Shown in pieces: positions 7,810 to 17,600 of a stretch of 57,028 nucleotides of DNA; position 1 is the first letter of the stretch, and every line of letters starts with the position of its first letter. This DNA comes from Deltaproteobacteria bacterium (GTDB taxonomy: Bacteria; Myxococcota; UBA727; VGSZ01): contig JADZDP010000011.1 of NCBI GenBank assembly GCA_020850995.1, positions 1 to 57,028 on the forward strand, read 5' to 3'. Below the pieces are notes generated by a model. The model ran no database searches. It saw only the letters and a program-made list of their open reading frames with translations, and was not told where the DNA came from. A program made the translations under genes and the position numbers.

Positions 7810-8385
7810 ATGGCCCGCCGCGAGCCCCTGCTGCGCCAAGAGCTGCACACCCTGCGCGATCTCGCCAACAGCGCGTCTTGCGCAGCCCCAGAGACGCGCA
7901 GACGCCCATGCAGCGGCTCACTTCAGCGCGGACCAGGAGACCGCGTTTGTCGAGCTGCTGCTCCGCCGGGGCGCAGGCTCCCGACGGGCGGGGTGTCCGC
8001 GCCGCCAGGGCGCGCCTTCCAAACGACCGAGGTGCCGCCCCGGGGCAGACGCGAGCTTCTCGCGTGGGCCACCGAGCACAACGTCGTCGACCTGCTCGAG
8101 GTCGAGCTCTCGGCCCTCGGTATTCCTGGCGTCACGTTCAAGGTGATCGACGTGCTCGCGCGCCGACCGCGCGAGCTGCAGCTCTCGCACGACGCCGGCA
8201 CCATCGAGGATGGCGTGGTGGCGATGCAGGAGCAGAAGCGCGCGCAGTTTCCGTCGGTGCTCGAGGGCCAGGACGGTGCGGCCTCGCCGCTCGACGAGGT
8301 GGCGCTGCTCGCGCTCCTCGACGGCGCCGCCGACGCGCGCGGCCAGGTGACGCGAGGATCGCAGGCAGCCGGAGGCGACGGGTAG
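7810..8385 (+). pseudogene. Decayed, internally deleted copy of the SNF2 helicase gene
   Basis: This stretch mirrors both ends of the intact SNF2 gene at 14644-18519. It opens with MARREPLLRQEL (intact: MARRETLPRQEL). In another frame it holds ETAFVELLLR (intact: EAAFVELLLR), then returns to the first frame with TTEVP, LLAWATEHNVVDLLEVELSALG (nt 8056-8121), nearly the same as the intact copy. It then jumps straight to AGTIEDGVVAMQEQKRAQF, which matches the last 70 residues of the helicase. The motor domains, roughly 1,050 codons, are gone, and two frameshifts disrupt the rest. Similarity extends about 60 bases upstream of the ATG. No gene product is expected. Confidence 0.8.
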
Positions 8386-8565
8386 ACTCCGTAGGCCCGC
8401 GACCCCCGCCGAGCTCGAGCCGCTCGCGCGGGCTTCCTCGCCGAGCACGCGAGAAACGCAGGTGCGACAGCCCCTGACGCTTCCGTCCACCATGCTCGCC
8501 TCCTGGGAGACGCCCTGGCGAGGCGCGACAGGGTCTCGCCGAGCTCCATCCCGACGAGGCCCAGT

Positions 8566-9642
8566 ATGAACGACGCAAACCCGTCCCAAGTCGAGCACCC
8601 AATCCACGCCGAGCGCGAGCGCTTGGCGCTCGCCTACCTGCGCGACCATTGGCACCTCCTGCGTGGCGACCTTTTCGCGGACATCGACGCGCGGGCCTTC
8701 ACGTCCCCAGAGCGCCGCGCCTACTACATCGCGCTTCGCACCTACGCACACGGCGGAGATCGACCCGAGCCGCCCAAAGAGATCCCGTCCCTCCCAGGTC
8801 CAGACGACAGTTCCGAAGTGTGGCAGGTCTGGCACGCCGGCGCGGCGCGCGCGGTCCGCATCGCCGCCAAGCGCATCCTTCGGGTTGCCGCGGCGTGGTT
8901 GGAGGTCCCAACCGGCGATGGCATCGCCACCCTCGACTTCGCCGTTCGCCTGGCGATGGAGCGCCTCGCGGCTGCCTGGGGTCAGGCGCCGCGCCGCGCC
9001 GCCGACGTCGTGCGTACCGCTCGCCTTGGCGCCTCCCTCGAGGTGCCGTTCCCCGCGCTGCGCCGCGGTGTCGGAGGAATTCCCTTCGGAACGCTCGTGT
9101 TCCTCCGCGGGGAACGCGGGCTCGGCCGGGTCAGCCCTAGCACGCGGTGGGCCATGGCGACGGCGCGCCAAGGCCTTGCGACCGCGCTGTGGGGGCGTCG
9201 ACTCACCGAGGCCAGGGTCGCAGACGATCTGGTGGCGCTCGGCGCTGGTGTCGAGCTCCGCGCGCTGCGGAGCGGCGCCCTTACCGATGGCGAGTGGTCG
9301 GCGGTCGCGCACGCCCGAAACGACCTCGCACTCCTGCCGCTCGTCACCGCCGGTGGGGAGTCCCCGCTGCAGCTCGGTCGGCTCTATTTGCACCTTCATC
9401 ACTGGCGCTGCGACGGCGAGCCGGTGAGCGTGGTCGTGCTCGATGGGGCCGAGCATCTCGACATCAAGCCGCGCGACCTCTTTGTTGCCGCGCGCATGAT
9501 GGGGAAGCGGCTCTGTCACCCCGGCTATCTCGTGGTCGTCGGAGACGCCGGCTCGCCCTACGAGAGCGTCGCGGACCTGGTGGTCGACGGCGCCGACCTC
9601 GACGCCGAAACGGCCGCTACCCCCACGGCCAGAGCCCGGTGA
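8566..9642 (+). CDS. DnaB-like replicative helicase homologue lacking Walker A
   Basis: A 358-residue protein laid out like DnaB. The N-terminal part (LFADIDARAFTSPERRAYYIAL) fits the DnaB N-terminal helical domain. The C-terminal part fits the RecA-like motor: RGVGGIPFGTLVFLRGERG where DnaB has its Walker A, then SGALTDGEWSAVAHARNDLALLPL (nt 9270-9341) as in the DnaB segment after motif H1a, and VVVLDGAEHLD at the Walker B position. The nucleotide loop reads GERGLGRVS (residues 182-190) instead of GRPGMGKT, so the essential lysine is missing and ATP hydrolysis is unlikely. DnaB is about 450-470 residues; this one is short and ends before the last motor strands. GAGG lies seven bases before the ATG. 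It overlaps the convergent phosphatase gene by 26 bases. Confidence 0.6.
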   Translation: MNDANPSQVEHPIHAERERLALAYLRDHWHLLRGDLFADIDARAFTSPERRAYYIALRTYAHGGDRPEPPKEIPSLPGPDDSSEVWQVWHAGAARAVRIAAKRILRVAAAWLEVPTGDGIATLDFAVRLAMERLAAAWGQAPRRAADVVRTARLGASLEVPFPALRRGVGGIPFGTLVFLRGERGLGRVSPSTRWAMATARQGLATALWGRRLTEARVADDLVALGAGVELRALRSGALTDGEWSAVAHARNDLALLPLVTAGGESPLQLGRLYLHLHHWRCDGEPVSVVVLDGAEHLDIKPRDLFVAARMMGKRLCHPGYLVVVGDAGSPYESVADLVVDGADLDAETAATPTARAR

Positions 9643-10651
9643 TGCGCACGACCGTATCCTCGTCCGGCACCGGCAAGCCGCCACCGGGATCCGAGTCGTA
9701 GATGAGCGCGACCTTGCGCCCGCCCAGGCGCTCGTCGACGCAGAAGGCGAGCGAGTGGCCGGGCCCCGCGAAGCTGTCGAGCGGCGTGTACGTCGCGTCG
9801 TCGGGCCGCTCGCCGCCCGGGCCGCGGACGTGCTGCTTCTTGGCCGCCATGTCGAGGTGCGCATGCGTGGCCGACGACGCGAGCAGCACGTTCGGGTAGA
9901 CGTTGAACCGCTCCTTGAAGTCGCGCGCGAAGCCGTGCACCTCGTCGTCCCAGGTGCGCCACGACGTGATCTCGTAGGTGCGCCGCAAGATCCCGGGCTG
10001 GTTCGGCTTGTCCTTGTCGAGCGGCGGGGGCGGCGCCCGCCGCGCCCGGGCGATGGCCTCGAAGGCGCGGATGAAGGACAGCTGGCCCTCCGTCTCGGGG
10101 CAGTTGGGCCCGCGCCGCTCGCGCAGGCGGGCGAGGGCGTCCTCGACCGGCATGCCGTAGGCCACGAGCGCGCAGCCGCCGATGGTGCCGGCGCGGCCAA
10201 GGCCGCCCATGCAGTGGATGACCACGTTCTTGCCGGCGCTCGCGGCCGCGAGGATCTGCTCCACCACCTGCTCCACCGGCTCGCCGCTCGGCAAGACACC
10301 GCCGTCGGGGATGGGCAGGCGCAGCACCGCCACGCCGCGCCGCTCCGCCTCCTCCACGAGGTCGCCGATCTTCAAGCGCACGAGCTCTTGGTCCTCGAGC
10401 AGGCACACCTGCACGCCCATGCCGTGGCGCTCCACCAGTAGGTCGAGGTCGGCGGCCAGATCGCGCTCCCAACGCGCGCCGGACTTGGAGCCCGCGTGCT
10501 TGCCGGGCGCTAAGGTGATGCCGATCTTGCCGGGCAGCTCGTCGAGCAGCCAGGCGACGTCGATGGGGTCGGTCGTTGAGGTACGGACGCCGGGATGCCT
10601 GGTGCCCCTCGCGCTCGCGCTCCCTCGTTCGGTTCGTCCCTTCTTGTTCAT
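9617..10651 (-). CDS. Dual-specificity/tyrosine phosphatase-like protein with C-terminal extension
   Basis: A 344-residue protein with the cysteine phosphatase loop VIHCMGGLGRAGT (His146, Cys147, Arg153) and an upstream PIPDGG loop whose Asp116 could be the general acid. The pattern is closest to CDKN3-like/dual-specificity phosphatases. The phosphatase domain fits residues 30-210. The remaining 130 residues are an unrecognised extension with DLDTYTPLDS-like and GGRKVALIYDSDPGG segments. There is no signal peptide. The substrate is unknown; a phosphoprotein or nucleotide is possible. It is divergent from the tandem AAA+ gene, with a palindrome between the two starts, and its 3' end overlaps the DnaB-like gene. 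Confidence 0.75.
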   Translation of the reverse strand: MNKKGRTERGSASARGTRHPGVRTSTTDPIDVAWLLDELPGKIGITLAPGKHAGSKSGARWERDLAADLDLLVERHGMGVQVCLLEDQELVRLKIGDLVEEAERRGVAVLRLPIPDGGVLPSGEPVEQVVEQILAAASAGKNVVIHCMGGLGRAGTIGGCALVAYGMPVEDALARLRERRGPNCPETEGQLSFIRAFEAIARARRAPPPPLDKDKPNQPGILRRTYEITSWRTWDDEVHGFARDFKERFNVYPNVLLASSATHAHLDMAAKKQHVRGPGGERPDDATYTPLDSFAGPGHSLAFCVDERLGGRKVALIYDSDPGGGLPVPDEDTVVRITGLWPWG

Positions 10652-10672
10652 GGTTCGACGCTGGCAGGTTCA

Positions 10673-10691
10673 AGCGACAGAACCTGTCGCT
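10673..10691. promoter_or_regulatory. Palindrome between divergent genes, possible operator
   Basis: AGCGACAG (10673-10680), a three-base spacer, and CTGTCGCT (10684-10691) form a perfect 8-base inverted repeat. It lies 22 bases upstream of the phosphatase start and 72 bases upstream of the AAA+ start, a position suited to a repressor acting on both genes. No regulator for it is evident in the window. Confidence 0.4.
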
Positions 10692-10762
10692 CTTCGACAT
10701 CGTTGCCCATACGACAAGATCTGACGCTGGCTCCAGCCATGCTCATCCCATCGGAGGACGGC

Positions 10763-12919
10763 ATGGCGCGCAAGCGATACCGCAACCTGAAGCTGCAATC
10801 GGCGCAGGAGACCCCGGCGCTCTTCGATCTCGACACCGAGGCGCGCCTGTGGCTCGCGCGCGCCGCGCTGCACCAGTTCCTCATCGACCACAGCGAGGAG
10901 GAGCTGCCCGGCCCGCTCGGCCGCGCCCTGCGCGTGGAGCTCCCCGACGAGGTCGACGACGACGGCCGCGCCATGAGGCGGCGCCGCGCTGCGCGCTCCA
11001 CCCGCAGGGCCCTCACCATCGCGGCCTTGGAGGAGCGTATCGATGCGCTGCTGCCGCAGGCCGGTCGGAAGCGCGGGCGGCTGTCGCGCGCCGCGCGGCG
11101 CGTCACGATGATCTTCGGGCTGGACGACGTCAATGCGCGCGTCCTCGCCTGGTTCGCCGCCTGCGAGTTGCACGGCGAGTACAACCTGCTCGCCCGCATC
11201 GGCGAGCTCGAGACGCACCGCCAGCGCTTGCTGCTCGCCTCCGCCGCGCTCGACTTGCCGTGCCGCGTGCTGGAACCGGTGCTCGGTAGGAAGGGCGCCC
11301 TGCTGCAACATGGGCTGGTGATGCCCGATGACAACTCGTCGATTGCCTCCTTCTCCCTGCCGCGCAAGGTGCTCGCGCTCCTTGGCGCGGAGAAGCCCAC
11401 CAAGGAGCACGTGCTGTCGAGCCTGCTCGCCACCGGCCCGGCGCCGCGCTTCTCGCTCGCCGACTTCACCTACGTGCGCGAGCTGCCGCTGCTCTCGCAC
11501 CTGCTCTCGGGCGCGCTCGAGAGCAAGGCGCGGCCCGTGCACATCCTGCTGCACGGCCCGCCGGGCACGGGCAAGTCGGAGCTGGCGCGCGCCTTGGCCG
11601 CCTCTGCTGGCGCGCGGCTGTGCGAGGTGCCCACGGAGGACGACGACGGTGACGAGCTGCACGCGGCGGGGCGCGCGAGCGAGCTGCGCCTGCTCGACGC
11701 CGTGGCGGGCGCGCAGCGCGGCCGCTACTGCATCTTGGTCGACGAGGCCGACGATCTCTTGCCGCGCCGCACGCGCACCTTGTTCGGCGGCTTCATGGAC
11801 GGCAGCGTCGAGGGCAAGGGCTTCTATAACGAGCTCTTGGAGGCCACGCACACGCCGATGCTCTGGACCGCGAACACGGCGGAGAACCTCGACGAGGCCC
11901 ACCTGCGACGCTTCTCGCTCATCGTGGAGCTGCAGGCGCCGCCGCGCGCTCATCGCCACGCCATCGCCGAGCGACACGCGAGCGAGGCGCGCATCGACCC
12001 TGGGCTCTTGCGCGAGATCGCCGACGACGAGCGCCTGCCGCTCGCTCTGTTCGAGACTATCGGCAAGACCGTGGCGCTGACGCGGGCGAGCGCCGACGTG
12101 GCCGCCTCTGCCGGGCTGCCGCCCGGCCCCGACGAGCGCAGCGTCGTGCAGCAGGTGGCGCGCGGCTATCTGGCCGTGACCGGCAAGGCGCCGCCGAGCA
12201 AGGCGCGCCCGACGCGGATCAGCTACGACCCGTCGCTCATGAACGCATCGCTCGATCTGTCGGCGGTGAGCGCGCGCTTGCAAAAGCGACCCCACGCGAC
12301 GGTGCTTCTGTCTGGGCCACCGGGCACCGGCAAGTCGGCGTGGGCGCGCGCGCTCGCCGACTCGCTCGGCCGCCCGCTCCTGGTGCGTGCGCCCTCCGAC
12401 CTTCAGTCCATGTACGTGGGCGGGACCGAGAAGAACCTGGCGCGCGCGTTCGCAACCGCCGAGGCCGACGGCGCAGTGCTACTCCTCGACGAGGCCGACA
12501 CCTACCTGTTCCCGCGCGGGGAGGCGCAGCGCAGCTGGGAGATCTCACAGGTCAACGAGATGCTGGTGCGCGTGGAGAGCTTCGGCGGGATCTTGATCGC
12601 TACCACCAACAGCGATCGGCTTGATGAGGCGATCCTGCGCCGCTTCGATCTCAAGGTGGAGCTCTTGCCGCTCAAGCCGGAGCAGCGCGCGCGCCTTTTC
12701 GTGTCGCTGTGCGAGGCAGTCGGCGTGCCGGCCCCGGGCCAGGAGGAGGTGGCGGGCGTCGCAGCGCTCGACAAGCTGTGCGCCGGGGACTTCGTCGCGG
12801 TCGAGCGCCGGCTCGGCTTCTGCGACGCGAAGAGCGCGGCGGACGTGCTGGGGGCGCTCGAGGAGGAGCGCGCGCACAAGAAGGGCGCGGCGCGCGGCAA
12901 GATCGGCTTTGGGGGATGA
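10763..12919 (+). CDS. Tandem AAA+ ATPase (718 aa)
   Basis: The protein has two AAA+ modules after a 240-residue N-terminal region of unknown fold. Module 1: HGPPGTGKS (Walker A, about 264-272), CILVDEADDLL (Walker B) and LRRFSL (arginine-finger region). Module 2: SGPPGTGKSAWARAL (about 517-525), VLLLDEADTYLF, IATTNSDRLDEAILRRFDLKVEL. This is the CDC48/FtsH-like classical AAA arrangement, usually a hexameric unfoldase or remodeller. No protease or membrane segment is attached, so a partner would be needed for degradation. Module 2 holds all key residues; module 1 also looks intact. The ATG at 10763 has GGAGG five bases upstream. It is divergent from the phosphatase gene and followed 33 bases later by a nuclease gene, perhaps in one transcript. 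Confidence 0.85.
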   Translation: MARKRYRNLKLQSAQETPALFDLDTEARLWLARAALHQFLIDHSEEELPGPLGRALRVELPDEVDDDGRAMRRRRAARSTRRALTIAALEERIDALLPQAGRKRGRLSRAARRVTMIFGLDDVNARVLAWFAACELHGEYNLLARIGELETHRQRLLLASAALDLPCRVLEPVLGRKGALLQHGLVMPDDNSSIASFSLPRKVLALLGAEKPTKEHVLSSLLATGPAPRFSLADFTYVRELPLLSHLLSGALESKARPVHILLHGPPGTGKSELARALAASAGARLCEVPTEDDDGDELHAAGRASELRLLDAVAGAQRGRYCILVDEADDLLPRRTRTLFGGFMDGSVEGKGFYNELLEATHTPMLWTANTAENLDEAHLRRFSLIVELQAPPRAHRHAIAERHASEARIDPGLLREIADDERLPLALFETIGKTVALTRASADVAASAGLPPGPDERSVVQQVARGYLAVTGKAPPSKARPTRISYDPSLMNASLDLSAVSARLQKRPHATVLLSGPPGTGKSAWARALADSLGRPLLVRAPSDLQSMYVGGTEKNLARAFATAEADGAVLLLDEADTYLFPRGEAQRSWEISQVNEMLVRVESFGGILIATTNSDRLDEAILRRFDLKVELLPLKPEQRARLFVSLCEAVGVPAPGQEEVAGVAALDKLCAGDFVAVERRLGFCDAKSAADVLGALEEERAHKKGAARGKIGFGG

Positions 12920-12952
12920 GCGGACCGCGCGTTTGCGCTAACGTTTTCGCGC

Positions 12953-13873
12953 ATGCAAACATCGACTCCTCGGGTGCTCGCGCGGCTCGTAGGCCTCGGT
13001 AACAAGCTCGCCGCATCTACGCCACGCGATGACCCAGCCGGGTCGCTGCACGCGCTGATCGCTTTCGGGCGGTTGCTGCTAGCCGAGGGCGCGCGGGTTC
13101 CCGACCATGCCGCGCTCGTGCGCTTCCTTGCAGAGGTCGCGCCCCACGTCGACTCGCGAATGCGTGACCTTCGGCGCGACGCGCTTGCCGTGGTCGACCG
13201 TGCGACACCAGATCAGCGCGCCGGGATTCGCCGCGTCGCGGGCGCGCTTGATCTGCTCGGCCCGCTTAGCGATGCGCGCGACGAGGTCACACACTCGCGC
13301 GTGGTCGCCAACATCTTGGCCCCCTCGCGCTCGCCCGACCTTGGCCTGCTGCCGCTGCGCGCACTCTTCATGTGCATACCAGCACTGAAGGACGCATTGG
13401 TCGACGATCTCACTGTCGAGGCTGAGCCATGGATCGACGTCCGGCGCAGCGGTTCCATGGATAGGCGGCGCCGGCCCGACATTCTCGTCACTACGCGCTC
13501 GCATCTGGTGCTCATCGAAATGAAGGTCGACTCCGATGAGCAGCCGCACCAGCTCCGTGACTACCGGAAGTGGATGCAAATGACCACGCGTCGCGATGGT
13601 CGCGAAGGCGTCCTCGTCTACCTCACGCCGCCCGAGCACGCAGGCTCACGGTCGCTGCGGTCGGGGTTCGTTCACGTCACCTTTCAAGACCTATTCGACG
13701 CCTGGCTGCCGATCGCGCTCTCTGCCGCGACGGATGCGCACGTCTATTTTCAGCTCTACCTGGGGACGATCGCGCAGCACATCATACATGTAGTCCAACC
13801 GGGCGCGCCCCTCGAGGCCTCGTCGGTTGCTGGGATGTTGATTCTCGCCGGTCTCTTGGAGGATTCCGCATGA
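12953..13873 (+). CDS. PD-(D/E)XK family nuclease (PDDEXK_4-like)
   Basis: A 306-residue protein with a nuclease core in the middle: DEVTHSRVVANILAPS, typical of the PDDEXK_4 group, then RRRPDILVTTRSHLVLIEMKVDS, in which PD and E-x-K (IEMK) give the metal-binding Asp, Glu and Lys. It continues with QLRDYRKWM and a strand GVLVYLTPP, as in that family. Members are found with restriction-like and defence genes, usually with unknown targets. The start ATG at 12953 has no clear ribosome binding site. Its stop overlaps the next gene's start as ATGA, so the two are translationally coupled. Confidence 0.75.
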   Translation: MQTSTPRVLARLVGLGNKLAASTPRDDPAGSLHALIAFGRLLLAEGARVPDHAALVRFLAEVAPHVDSRMRDLRRDALAVVDRATPDQRAGIRRVAGALDLLGPLSDARDEVTHSRVVANILAPSRSPDLGLLPLRALFMCIPALKDALVDDLTVEAEPWIDVRRSGSMDRRRRPDILVTTRSHLVLIEMKVDSDEQPHQLRDYRKWMQMTTRRDGREGVLVYLTPPEHAGSRSLRSGFVHVTFQDLFDAWLPIALSAATDAHVYFQLYLGTIAQHIIHVVQPGAPLEASSVAGMLILAGLLEDSA

Positions 13874-14496
13874 GCATCGAGCGCGAAGTTCTATCGTTCG
13901 TCGCGAAGCACCCCGAGCTGTACCGCATCTGGGAGGACCTCGACGACGAAAGCGCCGATACGGGCGCAGATCGCCGTTTGCACGATGCGTGGGACAAGCT
14001 CGCGAAGCCCGACGCCAAGGCGGCCGACGCTGCGCTGCGATGCGCTACGCGGCAAGTGGAGGACCTCGTCACGGACGCCCGGGCGCGCTTTCGCGAGATC
14101 GCTCCGAAGGCGCTCGCACGAAAGGGAACGGGGTCGGGCAAGGTCGGCCGCGAACGATGGCATGCGTACGACACATTTCAACACACCAAGCTCCATGGCG
14201 CTGGCGTGACATTCTATGTGCTACCGCACGAGGGCGCGCGCCTTGAGCTAGTCGGGGCGCTGTGGGTGCCTCAACGTTCGCTCAAGGCGCATCCCGCATT
14301 CTATGAGGCGTTTTCCTCGCTGCGCGCGGCGAAGAAACATCACAAGCACCATGAGACCGGTGTCGAAGCGTTCGCAATCGCGACGAGGGTCGATCTATCC
14401 GGTGACCAGCCGCTCGCGACGATCGCTGAGTCGGCCGCCGCTCAGACGCTCACCGCGGCGAAGGTCATCGCGGCGAAGCTCGGCATCAAGATTTGA
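13870..14496 (+). CDS. Hypothetical partner of the PDDEXK nuclease (208 aa)
   Basis: The gene begins within the stop of the nuclease gene (ATGA at 13870-13873), so its product should be made with the nuclease. It starts MSIEREVLSFVAKHPELYRIWEDLDDE, a helical acidic N-terminus, and has a beta-rich second half (GVTFYVLPHEGARLELVGALWV). No family was recognised, and no signal peptide or membrane span is visible. Its base use includes more A/T-ending codons than the surrounding genes. It may be a nuclease subunit, specificity partner or immunity protein; the sequence does not distinguish these. Confidence 0.6.
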   Translation: MSIEREVLSFVAKHPELYRIWEDLDDESADTGADRRLHDAWDKLAKPDAKAADAALRCATRQVEDLVTDARARFREIAPKALARKGTGSGKVGRERWHAYDTFQHTKLHGAGVTFYVLPHEGARLELVGALWVPQRSLKAHPAFYEAFSSLRAAKKHHKHHETGVEAFAIATRVDLSGDQPLATIAESAAAQTLTAAKVIAAKLGIKI

Positions 14497-14643
14497 CCCC
14501 TGCGCGCTCGGTCGCCGGTTGCGCCGTGAATTTCCGTCGACGACGAGCGCGCCGTATGGCGGGTCATCGTGGCCGTCCGATTGTGTTTGCGACCAACCCG
14601 GTCGCACCCGCACCGCATGCTCTCGCCGGAGTACAAACCCGCC

Positions 14644-17600
14644 ATGGCCCGCCGCGAGACCCTGCCGCGCCAAGAGCTCCTGCAGCTGCTCGAGCAGCCC
14701 GCCGTCGACGCGGGCTTTCGCGGCGCCGCCGCGCGCTACCTCCCGCACCTCGAGGCCGGCGCGCGCCTCGGCAGCGCCAGCGTCGTGCGCGGCGTCTGGC
14801 GCCTCACCTTGCGCGACCTCGCTGAGCGCGCACTTCACCACGGCGCCGGTACCTCGACGGTGCCCGTGGTGCGGCTCTTCTACGACAAATACCAGGAGGC
14901 GGCGTTCGTGGAGCTGCTGCTCCGATGGGCGCGCAGGCTTTCGAGCGGGGAGGTCTCCGCGTCGCCAGCGGCGGCCCTTGAGCCGACCGAGGTGCCGCTG
15001 CACGACAAGGGCGCGCTTATCGCGTGGGCGACCAAGCACGGGGTGGTCGAGCTCCTCGAGGTCGAACTCTCCGCACTTGGCGTCCTCGGCAAGAGGCTCA
15101 CCGTGGGCGAGGTGCTCGCGCGCCAGGCCAAGGCCCCGCAGCTCCTGCCCGACGAGGCCCTGCTCGCGGCGCGCGCCTTCCTCGCGCGCGAAGCGCGCGT
15201 CGTCGTCCCTCCCGTGCCCACCCATGAGCGACCGCCCTTCCGGCCCGAGCTCGTGGCCTTCGCCGAGGCGGTCGCGGCGGAGCGCGCGCTCTTGCCGCCC
15301 GGCAGGAGCCCGGCGGCGCGCGTGGGGCTCGACTCCCACCACAAGCCGCCAATCATCTTCCTCGATCGCAACTACCGGCAGCACGGCGTCGAAGTCGCTT
15401 CACCTGTCGCTGGTATCAAGCGCTTCATCTCCCACGAGGACATCGGGGAAGACATGTGGGGCCAGGTGCTCGACGGCGTGCTCGACCTCCTGGCATGGCC
15501 GAGCAGGGACGAGCTCGACCTCCTGGTGCGCGCGTTGACGCCGCAGTGGGCAGAGCTGCTGCGCGCGCTCGCGCGCAAGCCGTCGCGCGCCCTGGTCGAT
15601 GCGACGGCCGCCGCGGAGCAACGAACCGAACGCGTCGCCTTTCGCGTCGTGCGCCCCCGCTCGATCGACATCGTCGTGCAGACGCGCGCGACGCCCGGCA
15701 AGCGCGGCAAGCTGCCGGCGGGCACCATGGCCGACGGCTGGTCGCGCGGCGCCGAGATCGAGCGCCACAAGCTACCCGACGGCGTCAGCCCGGAAGACCT
15801 CGCCATCATCGTGCGCTTGCACAGCCGCTGGAGCTCCACGCACGGCGCCGACTACTCGGCCGCGAACCTGCGGCTGCTGGTCGATCACCCGCGCGTCTTC
15901 TCGCAGGACGGCGAGCTCATCGCGGTGTCCCACAAGGATGCGCGGCTCGTCGTCAAGGACGCGGAGGGCGCCAGCGAGATCCTGGTGGCTGTCGGTGACG
16001 AGCGCGTGGGCCCCGAGCTGTTGACCCGCCTGGTGCGGGAGGACGGCGCGGTAATCGACGACGGCGATCCGCGGCGGATCGTCATCACCAGCGTCGCGTG
16101 CGAGCACCTGCCGCTGTTGTCGGCGCTCTTGTCGGTGGGCGGCCAGATCCCAAAGGAGGGGCGCGACGAGCTGATCCGCGCGCTCACCCCGTGGGAGAAC
16201 GAGCCCACCGTCGAGGTCGACGCGAAGCTGCTCGGCACCCAGCTCGCGCCGGCGCCGGTGCTGGTGGCTCGCTTGATCCCAGACACACGTGACGCCGCGA
16301 GTGGCGCCGCGAGTGGCACGGCGAGCGCCAGCGGGACCGCCGGTGGCATGCTGCTCTCCGTCGTGGTGCGCGCTCTGCCGGGCGCCGTGGCGTTCTCGCC
16401 GAGCGCGGGCCCCGAGCGGATCGTGGTCGCGCGCGAAAGCGAGCGCGTCTTCTGCGTCAGGGACCGCGAGGCGGAGCGCGCGCTCATCGGTGCCTTCCTC
16501 GCCGAGCTGCCGCTCGAGCGCGCGATGCAGGAGCAGGAGCACGTCTTCCGGCTCGCGCCCATCGACGTCGCGCTCGACGTGGTGAAGGCGCTCGGCGAGT
16601 GCATGCAGCGCGGCGACGTGATGGTCGAGTGGCCGATGGGCAAGCGCATGGTGGTGGCCGATGCGGGCGCTGCGTCCATGAAGGTGCAGGTGTCGGGTAG
16701 CCCGCTGTCGCTCCATGTGCGCGGCGAGGTGAGCGTCGACGGCGGCAGCATGGCGCTCGTCGCCCTGCTCGACGCTGCACGGAGCGGCGCCAGGTACGTG
16801 TCGCTGTCGGCCGACAGGTTCGTGGCGATCTCGAACGAGCTGCGCGAGCGCGCGCTGGCGCTCTCTGACGCGTCGGGCATCGACGGCGACCACGTGGTGG
16901 GCGGCGCCGGCCTGGCGGTGGCGCTCGACGAGTTGCTCGCGGCCGGCGCGCTCGTCGACGGCGCCGGCGGCGACGGCAACCACTCCGACATCTGGCAACA
17001 GTGGCGCGAGCGCCTGAAGGCCGCGAGCAAGGTGAAGGACGACCCGCCGCCTGGCTTCGAGTGTGAGCTGCGACCCTACCAGCGAGAGGGGCTGCGCTTC
17101 TTGCGGCGGCTGGTCGCGCTCGGCGCGGGCGGCGTGCTCGCCGACGACATGGGCCTCGGCAAGACCCTGCAAGCGATCGGGTTGCTCTTGGAGCGCGCCA
17201 AGACGGGCCCGGCGCTCGTCGTCGCCCCGACGTCGGTGTGCTTCAACTGGGCCCGGGAGCTCGAGCGCTTCGCGCCCGGGCTGCGCGCGCACGTGCTGCC
17301 CGAGGCGAGCGACCGCGCGGCGCTCATCGGCCGGCTCAAGAAGCGCGACGTGCTGATTGCGAGCTACGGGCTCGTGGTGCGCGAGGAGCGGCTGTTCGCA
17401 GAGCGCGAGTTCTCCACGCTCATCCTCGACGAGGCGCAGGTCATCAAGAACGCCGCCAGCCAGCGTGCGCGGGCGGTGAAGAAGCTCAATGTCCCGGTGC
17501 GCATCGCGCTCACCGGCACGCCGCTCGAGAACCACAGTGGCGAGCTGTGGAGCATCTTCTCGGCGGTGGCACCTGGCCTGTTGCCGCCGCTCGACGAGTT

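Noticed and set aside
7918..10299. 793-codon minus-strand frame
   Set aside because: It covers the DnaB-like gene and pseudogene antisense and the phosphatase out of frame; no motif, only low-complexity Arg/Ser/Ala.
10670..12295. 541-codon minus-strand frame
   Set aside because: Antisense to the tandem AAA+ gene, whose Walker motifs fix the true frame.
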